The notes beneath the pieces are model-generated. The model did no database searches, had not been told where the DNA came from, and saw only the letters and a program-made list of their open reading frames with translations. From Bacteroidales bacterium (GTDB lineage: Bacteria > Bacteroidota > Bacteroidia > Bacteroidales > VadinHA17), in the NCBI GenBank assembly GCA_016709865.1, contig JADJLX010000003.1, forward strand, positions 558,001 through 622,000: 64,000 bases of DNA, in the 5' to 3' direction. Shown piece by piece: positions 17,822 to 26,845 of the stretch. How positions within the stretch are numbered: position 1 is the first letter of the stretch; each line of letters opens with the position of its first letter. The translations under genes were made by a program, and so were the position numbers.

Positions 17822-19537
17822 ATGAAAAAATTCAGAAGCTATTTTATCCTTATCCTAGCCGCAACACTCATGACTGGTTGCAGCGGCCTGAGTAAGATGC
17901 AGAAAAACTCTAACTTGATCAAGTATGAGGTCACTCCTAAGGTCCTTGAAGCACATGCCGGGATGATTAATGTTACAATCAAAGGTACCTTCCCAGCAAG
18001 CTATTTTGACAAGAAGACCACTGTAACCGCTACTCCGGTTCTTACTTATGCTGGTGGCGAAACCGCTTTTGATAAAGTTCAGGTTCTTCAGGGTGAAAGC
18101 GTTCAGGCTAATAATAAAGTTATCACATATAACGGTGGTGATTTCTCTTACACAGCCAGCATACCTTATAAGGAAGGTATGAAAGTTTCTGAACTGATGC
18201 TGAGAGCTAAAGCTGTAAGAGGTACAAAGAGCCTTGATTTCGCTCCTGTGAAACTTGCTGATGGTGTTATAATCACTTCTACTCTTGTTGAGAAAGAAGA
18301 TAAATCTATTTCTACAAAAGATTCTTATGTCAGAATCAATCCTGAAACTCAGGCAGCTGACATTAACTATCTTATCAATAAATCAGATGTTCGTGCTACA
18401 GAACTGAAAGCTGAAGATATTGCTCTTCTGAAAGAATATATCAAAACTGCATCTGCAGATCCAAACCGTCAGTTGAAAAGTGCAGTTGTCAGTTCATATG
18501 CTTCTCCAGACGGAAAACTTGAGCTTAACGAGAAACTCTCAGTTAACAGAGGTACCTCAGCTGATAAATTCATTAAGAAAGAGTTTGATAAGATTGAAGC
18601 TGCAAAAACAGCAGGTTTCTTCGATTCAAAGACCACAGCCGAAGACTGGGACGGTTTCAAAGCTGAAGTTGAGAAATCAACTATTCAGGATAAAGAACTT
18701 ATCCTTCGCGTTCTCTCAATGTACTCAGATGCAGATGTACGTGAGAAGGAAATCAAAAACATGTCAGCAGCTTTCGAAACTCTGAAAACAGACATTCTTC
18801 CTAAACTCAGAAGATCAAAGATGATTGTTAATGTTGACAAAGTTGGTCGCAGCGATGAGCAGATTCTTGCTCAGATGAGACAGGATCCTAAAGCATTAGG
18901 TCTTGAGGAACAGTTGCGTGCAGCTTCACTTACAACAGATCTTAACGAAAGACTCAAATTCTATCAGATAACTCTTGAGAATACTCCAAAATGTATCCGC
19001 GCTGCTAATAACGTTGGAACCACATTCATGGATCTTGGAAAAGTAGATGATGCTGTTGCTGCATTTGAAAAAGCAAAAGCTATTCAGAACAACGATCTTA
19101 TCAAGAATAACCTTGGATTTGCTTCACTTGTAAAAGGTGACCTTGCTAAAGCTGAAGAGTATTTCACATCTATGACTGCTGCTACAACAGAGTCAAAATG
19201 GGGTCTTGGTGTTATTGCTATAACAAAAGGCGAATATGACAAAGCAGTTAATTACTTTGGTACAGAGCCTTGCTTCAACCTTGCACTTGCACAGCTTCTT
19301 AAAGGCGATGTTAACAAAGCTAAGTTAACCCTCGATGCAATTAAAGAACCTTGCAAATGCGGAAAACCATCTTACCTGAAAGCTGTAGTTGGCGCTCGTC
19401 TTGACGACAGGACATACATGCTTAATGGTCTTCGCGAAGCTATCGGATTCAAACCTGAGTGGAAAGCTTATGCTAAAACTGACCTTGAATTCGCTAAGTT
19501 CTTCAATGATGACACTTTCAAATCAACTGTTCAGTAA
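17822..19537 (+). CDS. TPR-containing outer-membrane lipoprotein
   Basis: A 571-residue lipoprotein. The signal peptide ends in a lipobox LMTGC with Cys20. Residues ~35-180 form beta-rich repeats, and the centre (~185-345) has SSYASPDGKLELNEKLSVNRG, which resembles the OmpA-like peptidoglycan-binding fold. TPR repeats fill about 385-520. Similar abundant lipoproteins occur across Bacteroidales without an assigned role; a structural or cell-wall-linked role is inferred. Strong promoter, long leader and a terminator suggest a well-expressed single gene. Codon use is biased to common codons. Confidence 0.75.
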   Translation: MKKFRSYFILILAATLMTGCSGLSKMQKNSNLIKYEVTPKVLEAHAGMINVTIKGTFPASYFDKKTTVTATPVLTYAGGETAFDKVQVLQGESVQANNKVITYNGGDFSYTASIPYKEGMKVSELMLRAKAVRGTKSLDFAPVKLADGVIITSTLVEKEDKSISTKDSYVRINPETQAADINYLINKSDVRATELKAEDIALLKEYIKTASADPNRQLKSAVVSSYASPDGKLELNEKLSVNRGTSADKFIKKEFDKIEAAKTAGFFDSKTTAEDWDGFKAEVEKSTIQDKELILRVLSMYSDADVREKEIKNMSAAFETLKTDILPKLRRSKMIVNVDKVGRSDEQILAQMRQDPKALGLEEQLRAASLTTDLNERLKFYQITLENTPKCIRAANNVGTTFMDLGKVDDAVAAFEKAKAIQNNDLIKNNLGFASLVKGDLAKAEEYFTSMTAATTESKWGLGVIAITKGEYDKAVNYFGTEPCFNLALAQLLKGDVNKAKLTLDAIKEPCKCGKPSYLKAVVGARLDDRTYMLNGLREAIGFKPEWKAYAKTDLEFAKFFNDDTFKSTVQ

Positions 19538-19561
19538 TTCTAAGAATTGCCAGATATTAAG

Positions 19562-19588
19562 AAAGGGGCCTGCAAGGGTCCCTTTTTT
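19562..19588 (+). terminator. Terminator of the TPR lipoprotein gene
   Basis: AAGGGGCC / GGTCCCTT stem with one wobble pair, then a T run, 24 bases after the lipoprotein stop. Convergent with the methyltransferase gene. Confidence 0.8.
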
Positions 19589-20108
19589 ATTTTTTATTTA
19601 CCTCCCACAACACAATACCCACACTTATAGCAATATTAAACGAGTGTTTGGTGCCAAACTGCGGGATCTCAACACACTGATCACACATATTAATTATATC
19701 CTGGTCAACCCCATTCACCTCATGTCCGAATACAAGGGCATACTTTTGTCCTGCAGTTATTTTCAAATCCTGAAGCTCAACAGAACCTTCAGCCTGTTCA
19801 ATTCCAAGAATCTTGAATCCCCTCGATTTCAAGTCGGTTATAGCATCTGATGTTTTATTAAAATATTTCCATGTAACAGACTCAGTTGCGCCCAATGCTG
19901 TCTTTTGTATTTCCCTGTGCGGAGGAGTGGAAGTAATTCCGCATAGATAGATTGAATCAGTAAGGAAAGCATCGGCAGTTCTGAATATTGAACCCACATT
20001 ACTCTGACTTCTTACATTGTCGAGTACAATTACAAAATCTGATTTTTCGGACTGTTTGTACTGGTCGACAGATTTTCTCTCCAGTTCACTATTCTGAAGC
20101 TTACGCAT
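19587..20108 (-). CDS. TrmH-family (SPOUT) RNA methyltransferase
   Basis: A 173-residue SPOUT-class SAM-dependent 2'-O-methyltransferase. The three family motifs are present: VRSQSNVGSIFRTADAF (motif 1), ALVFGHEVNGVD (motif 2) and VEIPQFGTKHSFNIAISVGIVLWE (motif 3). The protein is short, with only the catalytic domain. The target could be a tRNA or rRNA ribose; the sequence does not say which. It is convergent with the lipoprotein gene and divergent from sucC. Confidence 0.88.
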   Translation of the reverse strand: MRKLQNSELERKSVDQYKQSEKSDFVIVLDNVRSQSNVGSIFRTADAFLTDSIYLCGITSTPPHREIQKTALGATESVTWKYFNKTSDAITDLKSRGFKILGIEQAEGSVELQDLKITAGQKYALVFGHEVNGVDQDIINMCDQCVEIPQFGTKHSFNIAISVGIVLWEVNKK

Positions 20109-20210
20109 TCTTTTTTATGCGAAATTAACTAATTTATCTTTTAATTGTTATTATTTTGTGAACGGTGAACTATATGATCAGAAGTTACTTTTTTACCTAA
20201 AACATTCAAT

Positions 20211-21401
20211 ATGAACATTCATGAATTTCAGGGTAAGTCGCTGCTTAAAACTTACAACGTTGATATCCAGGAGGGATTTGTAGCTGAGACAGCTGAACAT
20301 GCTGTGACTGTTGCGCAACAGCTTAAGGAGATAACAGGTACTGAATATTTTGTTGTCAAAGCTCAGATTCATGCCGGAGGAAGAGGTAAAGGGGGAGGTG
20401 TAAAACTGGCCAAATCAGTTGAAGAAGCCGGCAAAATTACTTCCCAGATGCTGGGAATGCAGCTTATCACGCCTCAGACTGGTCCGGAAGGCAAAAAAGT
20501 AAATAAGGTACTGATCGCGCAGGATGTTTATTATAAAGGTGAATCTCCCATTGAAGAGTATTATATAAGTATTCTCCTCAACAGAAATACAGGCAGATAT
20601 ATAATTATGTATTCAACTGAAGGTGGAATGTCGATTGAGGAGGTTGCTGAGAAAACTCCGGAGCTGATATTCACTGAAGAGATAGATCCATCGGTAGGAC
20701 TGCAGCAGTTTCAAACCCGCAATATAGCATTCAGATTGCGGTTAACAGGATTGGCTTTTAAGAATATGCAGAAGTTCCTTCAGGGAATATATGAAACATA
20801 TGTTGCTTGTGACGCACAACTTCTGGAGGTTAATCCGGTACTAAAGACCAGCGACAACAGGATTCTGGCAGTTGATTGCAAGCTTGTACTTGATGATAAT
20901 GCTCTTTTCCGTCATCCGGAACTGGCAAGCATGAGGGATGTAAATGAGGAAGATCCGGTTGATGTAGAGGCAGGCAGTCATAATCTCAATTTTGTTAAGC
21001 TCGATGGCAATGTTGGTTGTATGGTCAACGGCGCAGGCCTTGCAATGGCAACAATGGATATCATAAAACTTTCAGGCGGTTCGCCTGCAAACTTTCTTGA
21101 TGTGGGTGGAGGTGCCAGTCCTAAAACAGTTGAAGCCGGCTTCAGGATAATCCTGAAAGATCCTGCAGTAAAAGCTATTCTGATTAATATTTTCGGTGGA
21201 ATAGTCAGGTGCGACAGGGTTGCCAATGGCGTCGTTGAGGCATATAAGTCTATTGGCGAAATAAAGGTTCCTGTTATAGTAAGGCTTCAGGGGACAAATG
21301 CTGAGGAGGCAAAGACTATAATTGATAATTCAGGGCTTGCCGTATATTCCGCTATCTCATTCAGAGAGGCAGCTGACCTGGTGACCAAAGTGTTAAACTG
21401 A
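20211..21401 (+). CDS. sucC: Succinyl-CoA synthetase beta subunit
   Basis: A 396-residue beta subunit of ADP/GDP-forming succinate-CoA ligase, a TCA-cycle enzyme. It has an N-terminal ATP-grasp domain (MNIHEFQGKSLLKTYNV, VKAQIHAGGRGKGGGV, EVNPVL near Mg site) and a C-terminal CoA-ligase domain (CMVNGAGLAMATMDII, FLDVGGGASP, NIFGGIVRCD, VRLQGTNAEEA). sucD, the alpha subunit, is not next to it; the following genes run the other way. Separated sucC and sucD occur in other Bacteroidota. Confidence 0.95.
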   Translation: MNIHEFQGKSLLKTYNVDIQEGFVAETAEHAVTVAQQLKEITGTEYFVVKAQIHAGGRGKGGGVKLAKSVEEAGKITSQMLGMQLITPQTGPEGKKVNKVLIAQDVYYKGESPIEEYYISILLNRNTGRYIIMYSTEGGMSIEEVAEKTPELIFTEEIDPSVGLQQFQTRNIAFRLRLTGLAFKNMQKFLQGIYETYVACDAQLLEVNPVLKTSDNRILAVDCKLVLDDNALFRHPELASMRDVNEEDPVDVEAGSHNLNFVKLDGNVGCMVNGAGLAMATMDIIKLSGGSPANFLDVGGGASPKTVEAGFRIILKDPAVKAILINIFGGIVRCDRVANGVVEAYKSIGEIKVPVIVRLQGTNAEEAKTIIDNSGLAVYSAISFREAADLVTKVLN

Positions 21402-21414
21402 TTTCAGGAGATCC

Positions 21415-21606
21415 CTATCTCTTGTGCGATTCGTCGCAATAGGGTTTATTCTGCGATCTGCCACATCTGCATAACCAGATTTCAGAGGGCGATTCATCTT
21501 TATCTCTCTTGAGATCTTTTATCTGGAAATTCCCCGTAATTTTAATCGGGCCATTGGCAATTAATTCAACTCTGGCCTGGGTTTTATTCTCTTCCTTATT
21601 CTCCAT
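21415..21606 (-). CDS. CDGSH-type iron-sulfur protein (63 aa)
   Basis: A small protein with one CDGSH zinc-finger-like 2Fe-2S domain. The ligands Cys46, Cys48, Cys57 and His61 lie in LCRCGRSQNKPYCDESHKR, matching C-x-C-x2-S-x3-P-x-C-D-x2-H. Such proteins hold a labile 2Fe-2S cluster and are thought to act in electron transfer or cluster handling. It lies 11 bases downstream of a longer protein with a homologous C-terminal domain, so the two look like a duplicated pair in one transcript. Confidence 0.85.
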   Translation of the reverse strand: MENKEENKTQARVELIANGPIKITGNFQIKDLKRDKDESPSEIWLCRCGRSQNKPYCDESHKR

Positions 21607-21617
21607 TACAAATATTT

Positions 21618-22133
21618 TTAACCTATGAAGCCTACTTTTCTGTGCCTTCCATCACAAAAAGGCTGATGATCGCTTACTCCGCACCTGCATAATGAGATCA
21701 TTCCTTCTTTGAAATCTTTCTTATTTCCATCTTCATATATTAACGAGAGATTCCCTTTAATAACAATGGGTCCATCAATCATTATCTTAACAGAAACGGG
21801 TTGCTCTTCCTTTTCGGGTTCCTTATCATTTATAAGCTCAGGCCTTCTGAAATTAATATGATTATACTGATCACTACCTATTGATTTGTTCTTTTCTTCA
21901 TCATTCCATTTCCAGGCCAGGGCATCAGTAGGACATAAATTCACAATTTCAATTATTTTCTCTGTTGAGGCACCCTGCATATCTACCCAGGGCCTTCTGC
22001 TGGGATCAAAAACTTCAATAAGTTCCCTGTAACAATAGGATGCATGTATACATGCAGATGGCTTCCAGTATACGGTAATATCATCATTTTTATACTTCCT
22101 TCCCCCGGTAAACTGTCCCTCTTTCTTTTCCAT
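21618..22133 (-). CDS. Divergent 4Fe-4S (Fer4_19) + CDGSH protein
   Basis: 171 residues from ATG 22133. Residues ~15-75 form a YjdI/Fer4_19-type mono-cluster domain with Cys28, His30, Cys34 and Cys67 (ACIHASYC … NLCPTDAL). Residues ~115-171 form a CDGSH domain (LCRCGVSDHQPFCDGRH). The two-domain design is known in other bacteria. The function is unproven and presumably redox. An in-frame ATG at 22193 would add 20 residues (MYSIQKML…), but the shorter form matches the family start. It is probably co-transcribed with the 63-residue CDGSH gene. Confidence 0.83.
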   Translation of the reverse strand: MEKKEGQFTGGRKYKNDDITVYWKPSACIHASYCYRELIEVFDPSRRPWVDMQGASTEKIIEIVNLCPTDALAWKWNDEEKNKSIGSDQYNHINFRRPELINDKEPEKEEQPVSVKIMIDGPIVIKGNLSLIYEDGNKKDFKEGMISLCRCGVSDHQPFCDGRHRKVGFIG

Positions 22134-22318
22134 TAATGCTATCTTATTGAATAAATAACTGTTGCAATTTAGCATTTTTTGAATAGAATACATGAGTCAC
22201 ATTTCGCGTAATATTATTAATTTAGTAGTATAGTATTTTAAGTGATTAAAATTCATTTATTTTACACACATATGATTGTGAAGTAGGTTGATGTTCTAAC
22301 TGAGGAGGGGTTTGTTTT

Positions 22319-24037
22319 ATGATTAGTCCTGTTACTGTTGCACTCTTTGTTATAGCTCTTGGTATAATTATATGGCTTTCTGTTAATTTGTTCAGAGTCA
22401 GGAAATCTGACACGGAAAAGGCAAGGAAGATTGAAGAGTTGAATTATGAGATACAGGGCAGGATTGCTAAATCTGAAAATCCGGGTATTAATACATCGGA
22501 TAGAAATGATGGGTTAGAAAATCTCTTCGGGCTCCTGATGAATGCAGCCACCGACAGGATCTCATACTACGATAATAATCATAATCTTAAGTATGCAAAT
22601 CCTGCATTTTATTCAATTCTCGGAGTCGATAGTACTGCTTTCAATTCTGTAACACCCTCAGAATTAATACATCCTGATGACCGTGATTTCATTCAAAGGA
22701 AGACAGAAGCTCTTGAGAAGACCGGATTTTTTGAGAGTGAAATCAGGCTGCGTCATCATAATGGACATTATCTGAACCTGTCGGATAAATCTGTTGTAGT
22801 AAAAAGTGATAGCGGCGAAAAGCTGGGCTATTTATCTATTGACCGTGATATTGCATTGTTGAAAAAGATTCATGCTGATCTTGTAAAAGCTAATGTTGAT
22901 TCAGAGGCAAGTAACAGGCTCAAATCGAGCTTTCTGGCAAATATATCACATGAGATCAGAACCCCTCTTAATAGCGTTGTTGGCTTCTCAAATCTTCTTC
23001 TCGCAGATAATATTACCAGTGATGTAAGGGAAGAGTATATTGAACATATAAATCACAACAGCGAGAAACTTCTTCAGATAATTGGTGATATTATTGACCT
23101 GTCGCGATTAGAAAGCAATCAGATCGAGATTACCTATGAGGAGACATCGCTTATCTCAATTATAAATGAGATTGTGGAGGATACCAGGCAGATCATCAGA
23201 CGCAATGAAAAACCAATACTGCTTAATGTTAAAAATCAGTTTGAGGAAAACGGAGATCTTATTTTTACCGATAGGGTATGGCTTAAGCGTGTACTTAACC
23301 ATCTGATGGATAACGCTGTGAAATTCACCCTCGACGGATCAATTGAGTTTGCATATCAGAGAGAAGATGATAAAATAGTTTTTAAAATAAAAGATACAGG
23401 CATAGGGATAAAAAACGAAAACCTTTCCCATATTTTTGAGGAGTTCAGGCAGGAAGTAGGCGGACACCACAGGCCATTTGAGGGTTTGGGAATAGGACTA
23501 ACTCTGGCTAAGGAGGTTGTTGAAAGGATGGGAGGTAAGATCTTCGTAAAATCGGAAAAAGGAATAGGTTCGGAATTCAGCTTCTCTATACCCTACCGGC
23601 CGGCAGGAAGTACAAAAATAAAGATCCCGGATGCAGGCATCAGCAATTTTCTTAAACCTATTGACTGGAGTTCGAAAAAGTGCCTCATTGTTGATGACAA
23701 CAAGGATGTTCTTATTTATCTGAACAGGATTCTTCATGATACTGGTGTTTCGATACTGATGGCACGTTCGGGATATGAGGCAATTGAACTCGTGAAATCA
23801 ACACCTGATATAGATGTTATACTTCTCGATATGCAGATGCCTGAAATGAACGGTATCGAAGCCACAAAGGAGATAAGAAAAATAAGGAAAAATATACCGA
23901 TAATTGCCCAGACAGCTTTTGTTTTTGAAGATGATAAAGACATTGTAATTGAAGCCGGCTGCGATGCCTGCCTTATAAAACCGATTCGGAAAGACCACCT
24001 TATTACTATAATGTCGAGCTTTGTGAAATCTCGATGA
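22319..24037 (+). CDS. Hybrid sensor histidine kinase with PAS and receiver domains
   Basis: A 572-residue membrane-linked sensor. One N-terminal membrane segment (~5-25), a PAS domain (~70-190: ISYYDNNHNLKYANPAFYSILGVD), HisKA with the phospho-accepting His211 in FLANISHEIRTPLNS, and an HATPase_c domain (~300-430: N box NHLMDNAVKF, G boxes DTGIGI and GLGIGL). A C-terminal receiver domain (~455-570) has phospho-acceptor Asp504 in LLDMQMPEMNG. No output regulator is adjacent, so signalling must be intramolecular or to a distant partner. Its stop overlaps the priA start by four bases (ATGA). Confidence 0.93.
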   Translation: MISPVTVALFVIALGIIIWLSVNLFRVRKSDTEKARKIEELNYEIQGRIAKSENPGINTSDRNDGLENLFGLLMNAATDRISYYDNNHNLKYANPAFYSILGVDSTAFNSVTPSELIHPDDRDFIQRKTEALEKTGFFESEIRLRHHNGHYLNLSDKSVVVKSDSGEKLGYLSIDRDIALLKKIHADLVKANVDSEASNRLKSSFLANISHEIRTPLNSVVGFSNLLLADNITSDVREEYIEHINHNSEKLLQIIGDIIDLSRLESNQIEITYEETSLISIINEIVEDTRQIIRRNEKPILLNVKNQFEENGDLIFTDRVWLKRVLNHLMDNAVKFTLDGSIEFAYQREDDKIVFKIKDTGIGIKNENLSHIFEEFRQEVGGHHRPFEGLGIGLTLAKEVVERMGGKIFVKSEKGIGSEFSFSIPYRPAGSTKIKIPDAGISNFLKPIDWSSKKCLIVDDNKDVLIYLNRILHDTGVSILMARSGYEAIELVKSTPDIDVILLDMQMPEMNGIEATKEIRKIRKNIPIIAQTAFVFEDDKDIVIEAGCDACLIKPIRKDHLITIMSSFVKSR

Positions 24038-26298
24038 CAAATAACCGGTACGCAGATATTATTTTACCACTTGCCGTAAGGGGACGATTCACTTACACGA
24101 TCCCTGATGAGATGTCAGGCAGGGTTGTGCCGGGTTTGAGAGTTATGGTACCATTCGGCAGCAAAAACCTCTATTCCGGTATCGTTAGCAAGACTCATAA
24201 CATTGATCCGGGGTACAAAAATGTTAAGTCTATTTCAAGTATCCCTGATACTATACCGCTTATTAATGAGAATCAGCTTAGCCTATGGCAATGGATCTCG
24301 GAATATTATCTGTGCAGCGAGGGAGAGGTGATGAAGGCTGCACTTCCTTCTGCTGCCAGTCTGAGCGAATACCGCCCGAAGCTCGAAACATTCATTTCTC
24401 TTGCTGAGAAGTATACAGATAAAGCACTTAATGAAATTCTCGACCGGCTAAAAAAGGCACCTAAGCAGCAGAATCTTCTTATTGCTTATCTGGGAATAAC
24501 AGGATATACATCAGGTACAGAAATCTTTCCGGTTAACAAAGCATTGTTACTTACTGAGACACAATCTTCTCCCGCAACACTGGATGCACTAATCTACAAA
24601 GGTATACTGAACTCTGTTTCGCTTCCGGTTTCGAGGATAGCTGAGTCGGACAGTTTTAAGGAACCAGTAAAAAAACTCAGTGAGGCGCAATCTGTAGCAT
24701 GGTCGTCAGTCACTACCCAGTTTAAAGAAAAAGATATAGTACTGCTGCATGGTGTTACATCAAGCGGCAAAACAGAGATCTATATCCATCTCATTGAAGA
24801 ACAGCTGAAAAAGGGTAAACAGGTGCTTTATATGCTGCCCGAAATAGCACTGACAACACAAATCATACTCCGGCTAAAAAAACACTTCGGGGCTGTGACC
24901 GGTGTCTATCATTCCCGTTTCAGCGATCCGGAAAAAGTGGAAATCTGGAAAAGGGTTGCTGATGATGATCCCTTAACCGGATACCGTCTTATACTGGGTG
25001 TGCGATCATCAATATTTCTTCCTTTCAGCGATCTGGGACTGATAATAATAGATGAGGAGCATGATGGATCATATAAACAACACGATCCGGCTCCCAGATA
25101 TCATGCACGCGATTCGGCAATAATGCTTGCTGCCTTTCATAAGGCAAAAACCATCCTCGGATCTGCTTCTCCTTCAATAGAAAGCTATAATAATGCAGTC
25201 ATTGGCAAATATGGACTGGCTGAATTGATGGAGAGGTACGGTATGATTAAACTGCCAAACATTATCATTGGAAACACCAGGGAGGCTTACAGAAAGAAAC
25301 TTATGGTTTCACATTTTACACCTGAACTGCTTGCCGCAATGGATGAAGCTCTCGGGAAAGAGGAACAGATAATCCTATTCCAGAACAGGAGAGGTTTTTC
25401 ACCCTATATAGAGTGTTCGGAGTGCGGATGGATACCTGTATGTATTCAGTGTGCCGTTAATCTGACGTATCACAAAGCAATAAATAAGCTGGTATGCCAC
25501 TACTGCGGCTATACCACAGGCACTCCGTCAAAATGCGGAAGTTGTCATTCTACTGGGATGGTAACACGCGGCTTCGGAACAGAGAAAATTGAAGATGAGA
25601 TAAAGATAGTATTTCCCGATGCACGGGTTGCCAGGATGGATCAGGATACTACAAGGAATAAAAACTCCTTCCGGAAACTTATCAGAGCATTTGAAGAGAG
25701 GAGGATTGATATTCTAATTGGTACACAGATGATTTCAAAGGGTCTCGATTTCGAGAATCTAACTGTTGTTGGTGTACTCAATGCTGATAACCTGCTGAAC
25801 TACCCCGATTTCAGGGCTCATGAAAGAAGTTTCCAGCTGATGGAACAGGTAAGCGGCAGGGCCGGAAGACGTCAGAAACAGGGGAAAGTTGTTATCCAGA
25901 CTGGTGATCCGGCAAACAGGGTCATCCGACTGGTACTGAGGCACGATTACCTGAATATGTTTAAGATACAGGCAGAAGAGAGAAAGACATTCAATTATCC
26001 TCCCTTCTGCAGGATGGTTAAAATAAGCATAAAGCATAAGGATCGTGCACAGCTTAATCACTTTTCCGATATTCTTGGAGATGACCTGAAAACAATCTTT
26101 GGAAAAAGGGTTCTGGGACCGGAATCACCGGTAATTTCTCAGGTGCAGCTATGGTATATAAAGACAGTTCTGATAAAGATCGAGAAGGAGAAACCTCCAG
26201 CCAGGGCCAAACAACTTATCATTGAGGCAATCGACAGGGTGGAAAAAGAGAAGGGTGCTTCAGGACTCAGGATAGCTATTGATGTGGATCCGTATTGA
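24034..26298 (+). CDS. priA: Primosomal protein N', replication-restart helicase
   Basis: A 754-residue PriA. The N-terminal DNA-binding region begins RYADIILPLAVRGRFTYTIP. The DEAH-type helicase follows, with Walker A GVTSSGKTE (~239-247), DEEH motif IIIDEEHDGSYKQ and GSASPSIES. The zinc-binding insert CSECGWIPVCIQCAVNLTYH … CHYCG … CGSC binds two zinc ions. The C-terminal helicase half has IGTQMISKGLDFENLTVV and EQVSGRAGR. PriA reloads the replisome at stalled forks. Translation is probably coupled to the upstream histidine kinase by the ATGA overlap, an odd partner for a replication gene. Confidence 0.95.
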   Translation: MTNNRYADIILPLAVRGRFTYTIPDEMSGRVVPGLRVMVPFGSKNLYSGIVSKTHNIDPGYKNVKSISSIPDTIPLINENQLSLWQWISEYYLCSEGEVMKAALPSAASLSEYRPKLETFISLAEKYTDKALNEILDRLKKAPKQQNLLIAYLGITGYTSGTEIFPVNKALLLTETQSSPATLDALIYKGILNSVSLPVSRIAESDSFKEPVKKLSEAQSVAWSSVTTQFKEKDIVLLHGVTSSGKTEIYIHLIEEQLKKGKQVLYMLPEIALTTQIILRLKKHFGAVTGVYHSRFSDPEKVEIWKRVADDDPLTGYRLILGVRSSIFLPFSDLGLIIIDEEHDGSYKQHDPAPRYHARDSAIMLAAFHKAKTILGSASPSIESYNNAVIGKYGLAELMERYGMIKLPNIIIGNTREAYRKKLMVSHFTPELLAAMDEALGKEEQIILFQNRRGFSPYIECSECGWIPVCIQCAVNLTYHKAINKLVCHYCGYTTGTPSKCGSCHSTGMVTRGFGTEKIEDEIKIVFPDARVARMDQDTTRNKNSFRKLIRAFEERRIDILIGTQMISKGLDFENLTVVGVLNADNLLNYPDFRAHERSFQLMEQVSGRAGRRQKQGKVVIQTGDPANRVIRLVLRHDYLNMFKIQAEERKTFNYPPFCRMVKISIKHKDRAQLNHFSDILGDDLKTIFGKRVLGPESPVISQVQLWYIKTVLIKIEKEKPPARAKQLIIEAIDRVEKEKGASGLRIAIDVDPY

Positions 26299-26400
26299 CC
26301 TCTTCCCCCTTTCCCCCTTCTCCCGGGAGAGAAGGGGGTAACCAAATATTCTTAATTTTTCAAGCCCCTCCCTCCTGGGGGAGGGGTTGGGGAGAGGTCC
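26297..26400. repeat. Palindromic REP/MITE-like unit behind priA
   Basis: The outer ends GACCTCTTCCCC and GGGGAGAGGTCC are inverted. Inside are two G/C-rich hairpins: a 10-bp perfect stem CCCCCTTCTC / GAGAAGGGGG near 26314-26339, and CCCCTCCC…GGGAGGGG near 26366-26388. No poly-T follows, so it is not a simple terminator. Confidence 0.65.
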
Positions 26401-26426
26401 TAAAACGAAGGAGTGAATTAAAGCTA

Positions 26427-26453
26427 TTGGTAAGTAAAAAGATGCTAATTTTG
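26427..26453 (+). promoter_or_regulatory. Promoter of DUF6165-GT9-GH92
   Basis: TTG at 26427-26429 and TAATTTTG at 26446-26453, an exact -7 box, 19 bases upstream of the DUF6165 ATG. The 16-base spacing is at the short end for this promoter type. Confidence 0.5.
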
Positions 26454-26472
26454 GGTTAATAATAATTTCAAG

Positions 26473-26844
26473 ATGAAAATAGAAGTATCAAACGGTGAGA
26501 TAATTGATAAACTCACAATTATTCAGATAAAACTTGAGAGGATTAAGGATAAATCCAAGCTTGTTAACCTTCAGAAGGAGTATGACGAACTTATCAAGAT
26601 CTCTTCATCGATTATCAGTACTGATGATGATCTTTATAAGTCTTTATATCTGATTAACTGTGAATTATGGGATATTGAGGACCATATCCGTGACCTTGAG
26701 AGAAATAAGGATTTTGGTGAAGATTTTGTTTCAACAGCGCGTGCTGTTTATTTTAAGAATGATAAGAGGTCGGAGATTAAAAGAGAGATCAATATCAAAA
26801 CATCATCCGGATTAATAGAGGAAAAATCCTACGAGAAATACTGA
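26473..26844 (+). CDS. DUF6165 family protein
   Basis: A 123-residue, charged, helical cytoplasmic protein starting MKIEVSNGEIIDKLTIIQIKLERI, the DUF6165 signature. The function is unknown. The family is often encoded beside heptosyltransferase-like GT9 genes, as here, where GT9 starts two bases after its stop. A supporting role in surface-glycan synthesis is inferred from this pairing only. Confidence 0.8.
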   Translation: MKIEVSNGEIIDKLTIIQIKLERIKDKSKLVNLQKEYDELIKISSSIISTDDDLYKSLYLINCELWDIEDHIRDLERNKDFGEDFVSTARAVYFKNDKRSEIKREINIKTSSGLIEEKSYEKY

Positions 26845-26845
26845 T

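Noticed and set aside
19389..19850. 153-residue plus-strand frame spanning the lipoprotein end and the TrmH gene
   Set aside because: Runs through a terminator and is antisense to the conserved SPOUT motifs; not a gene.
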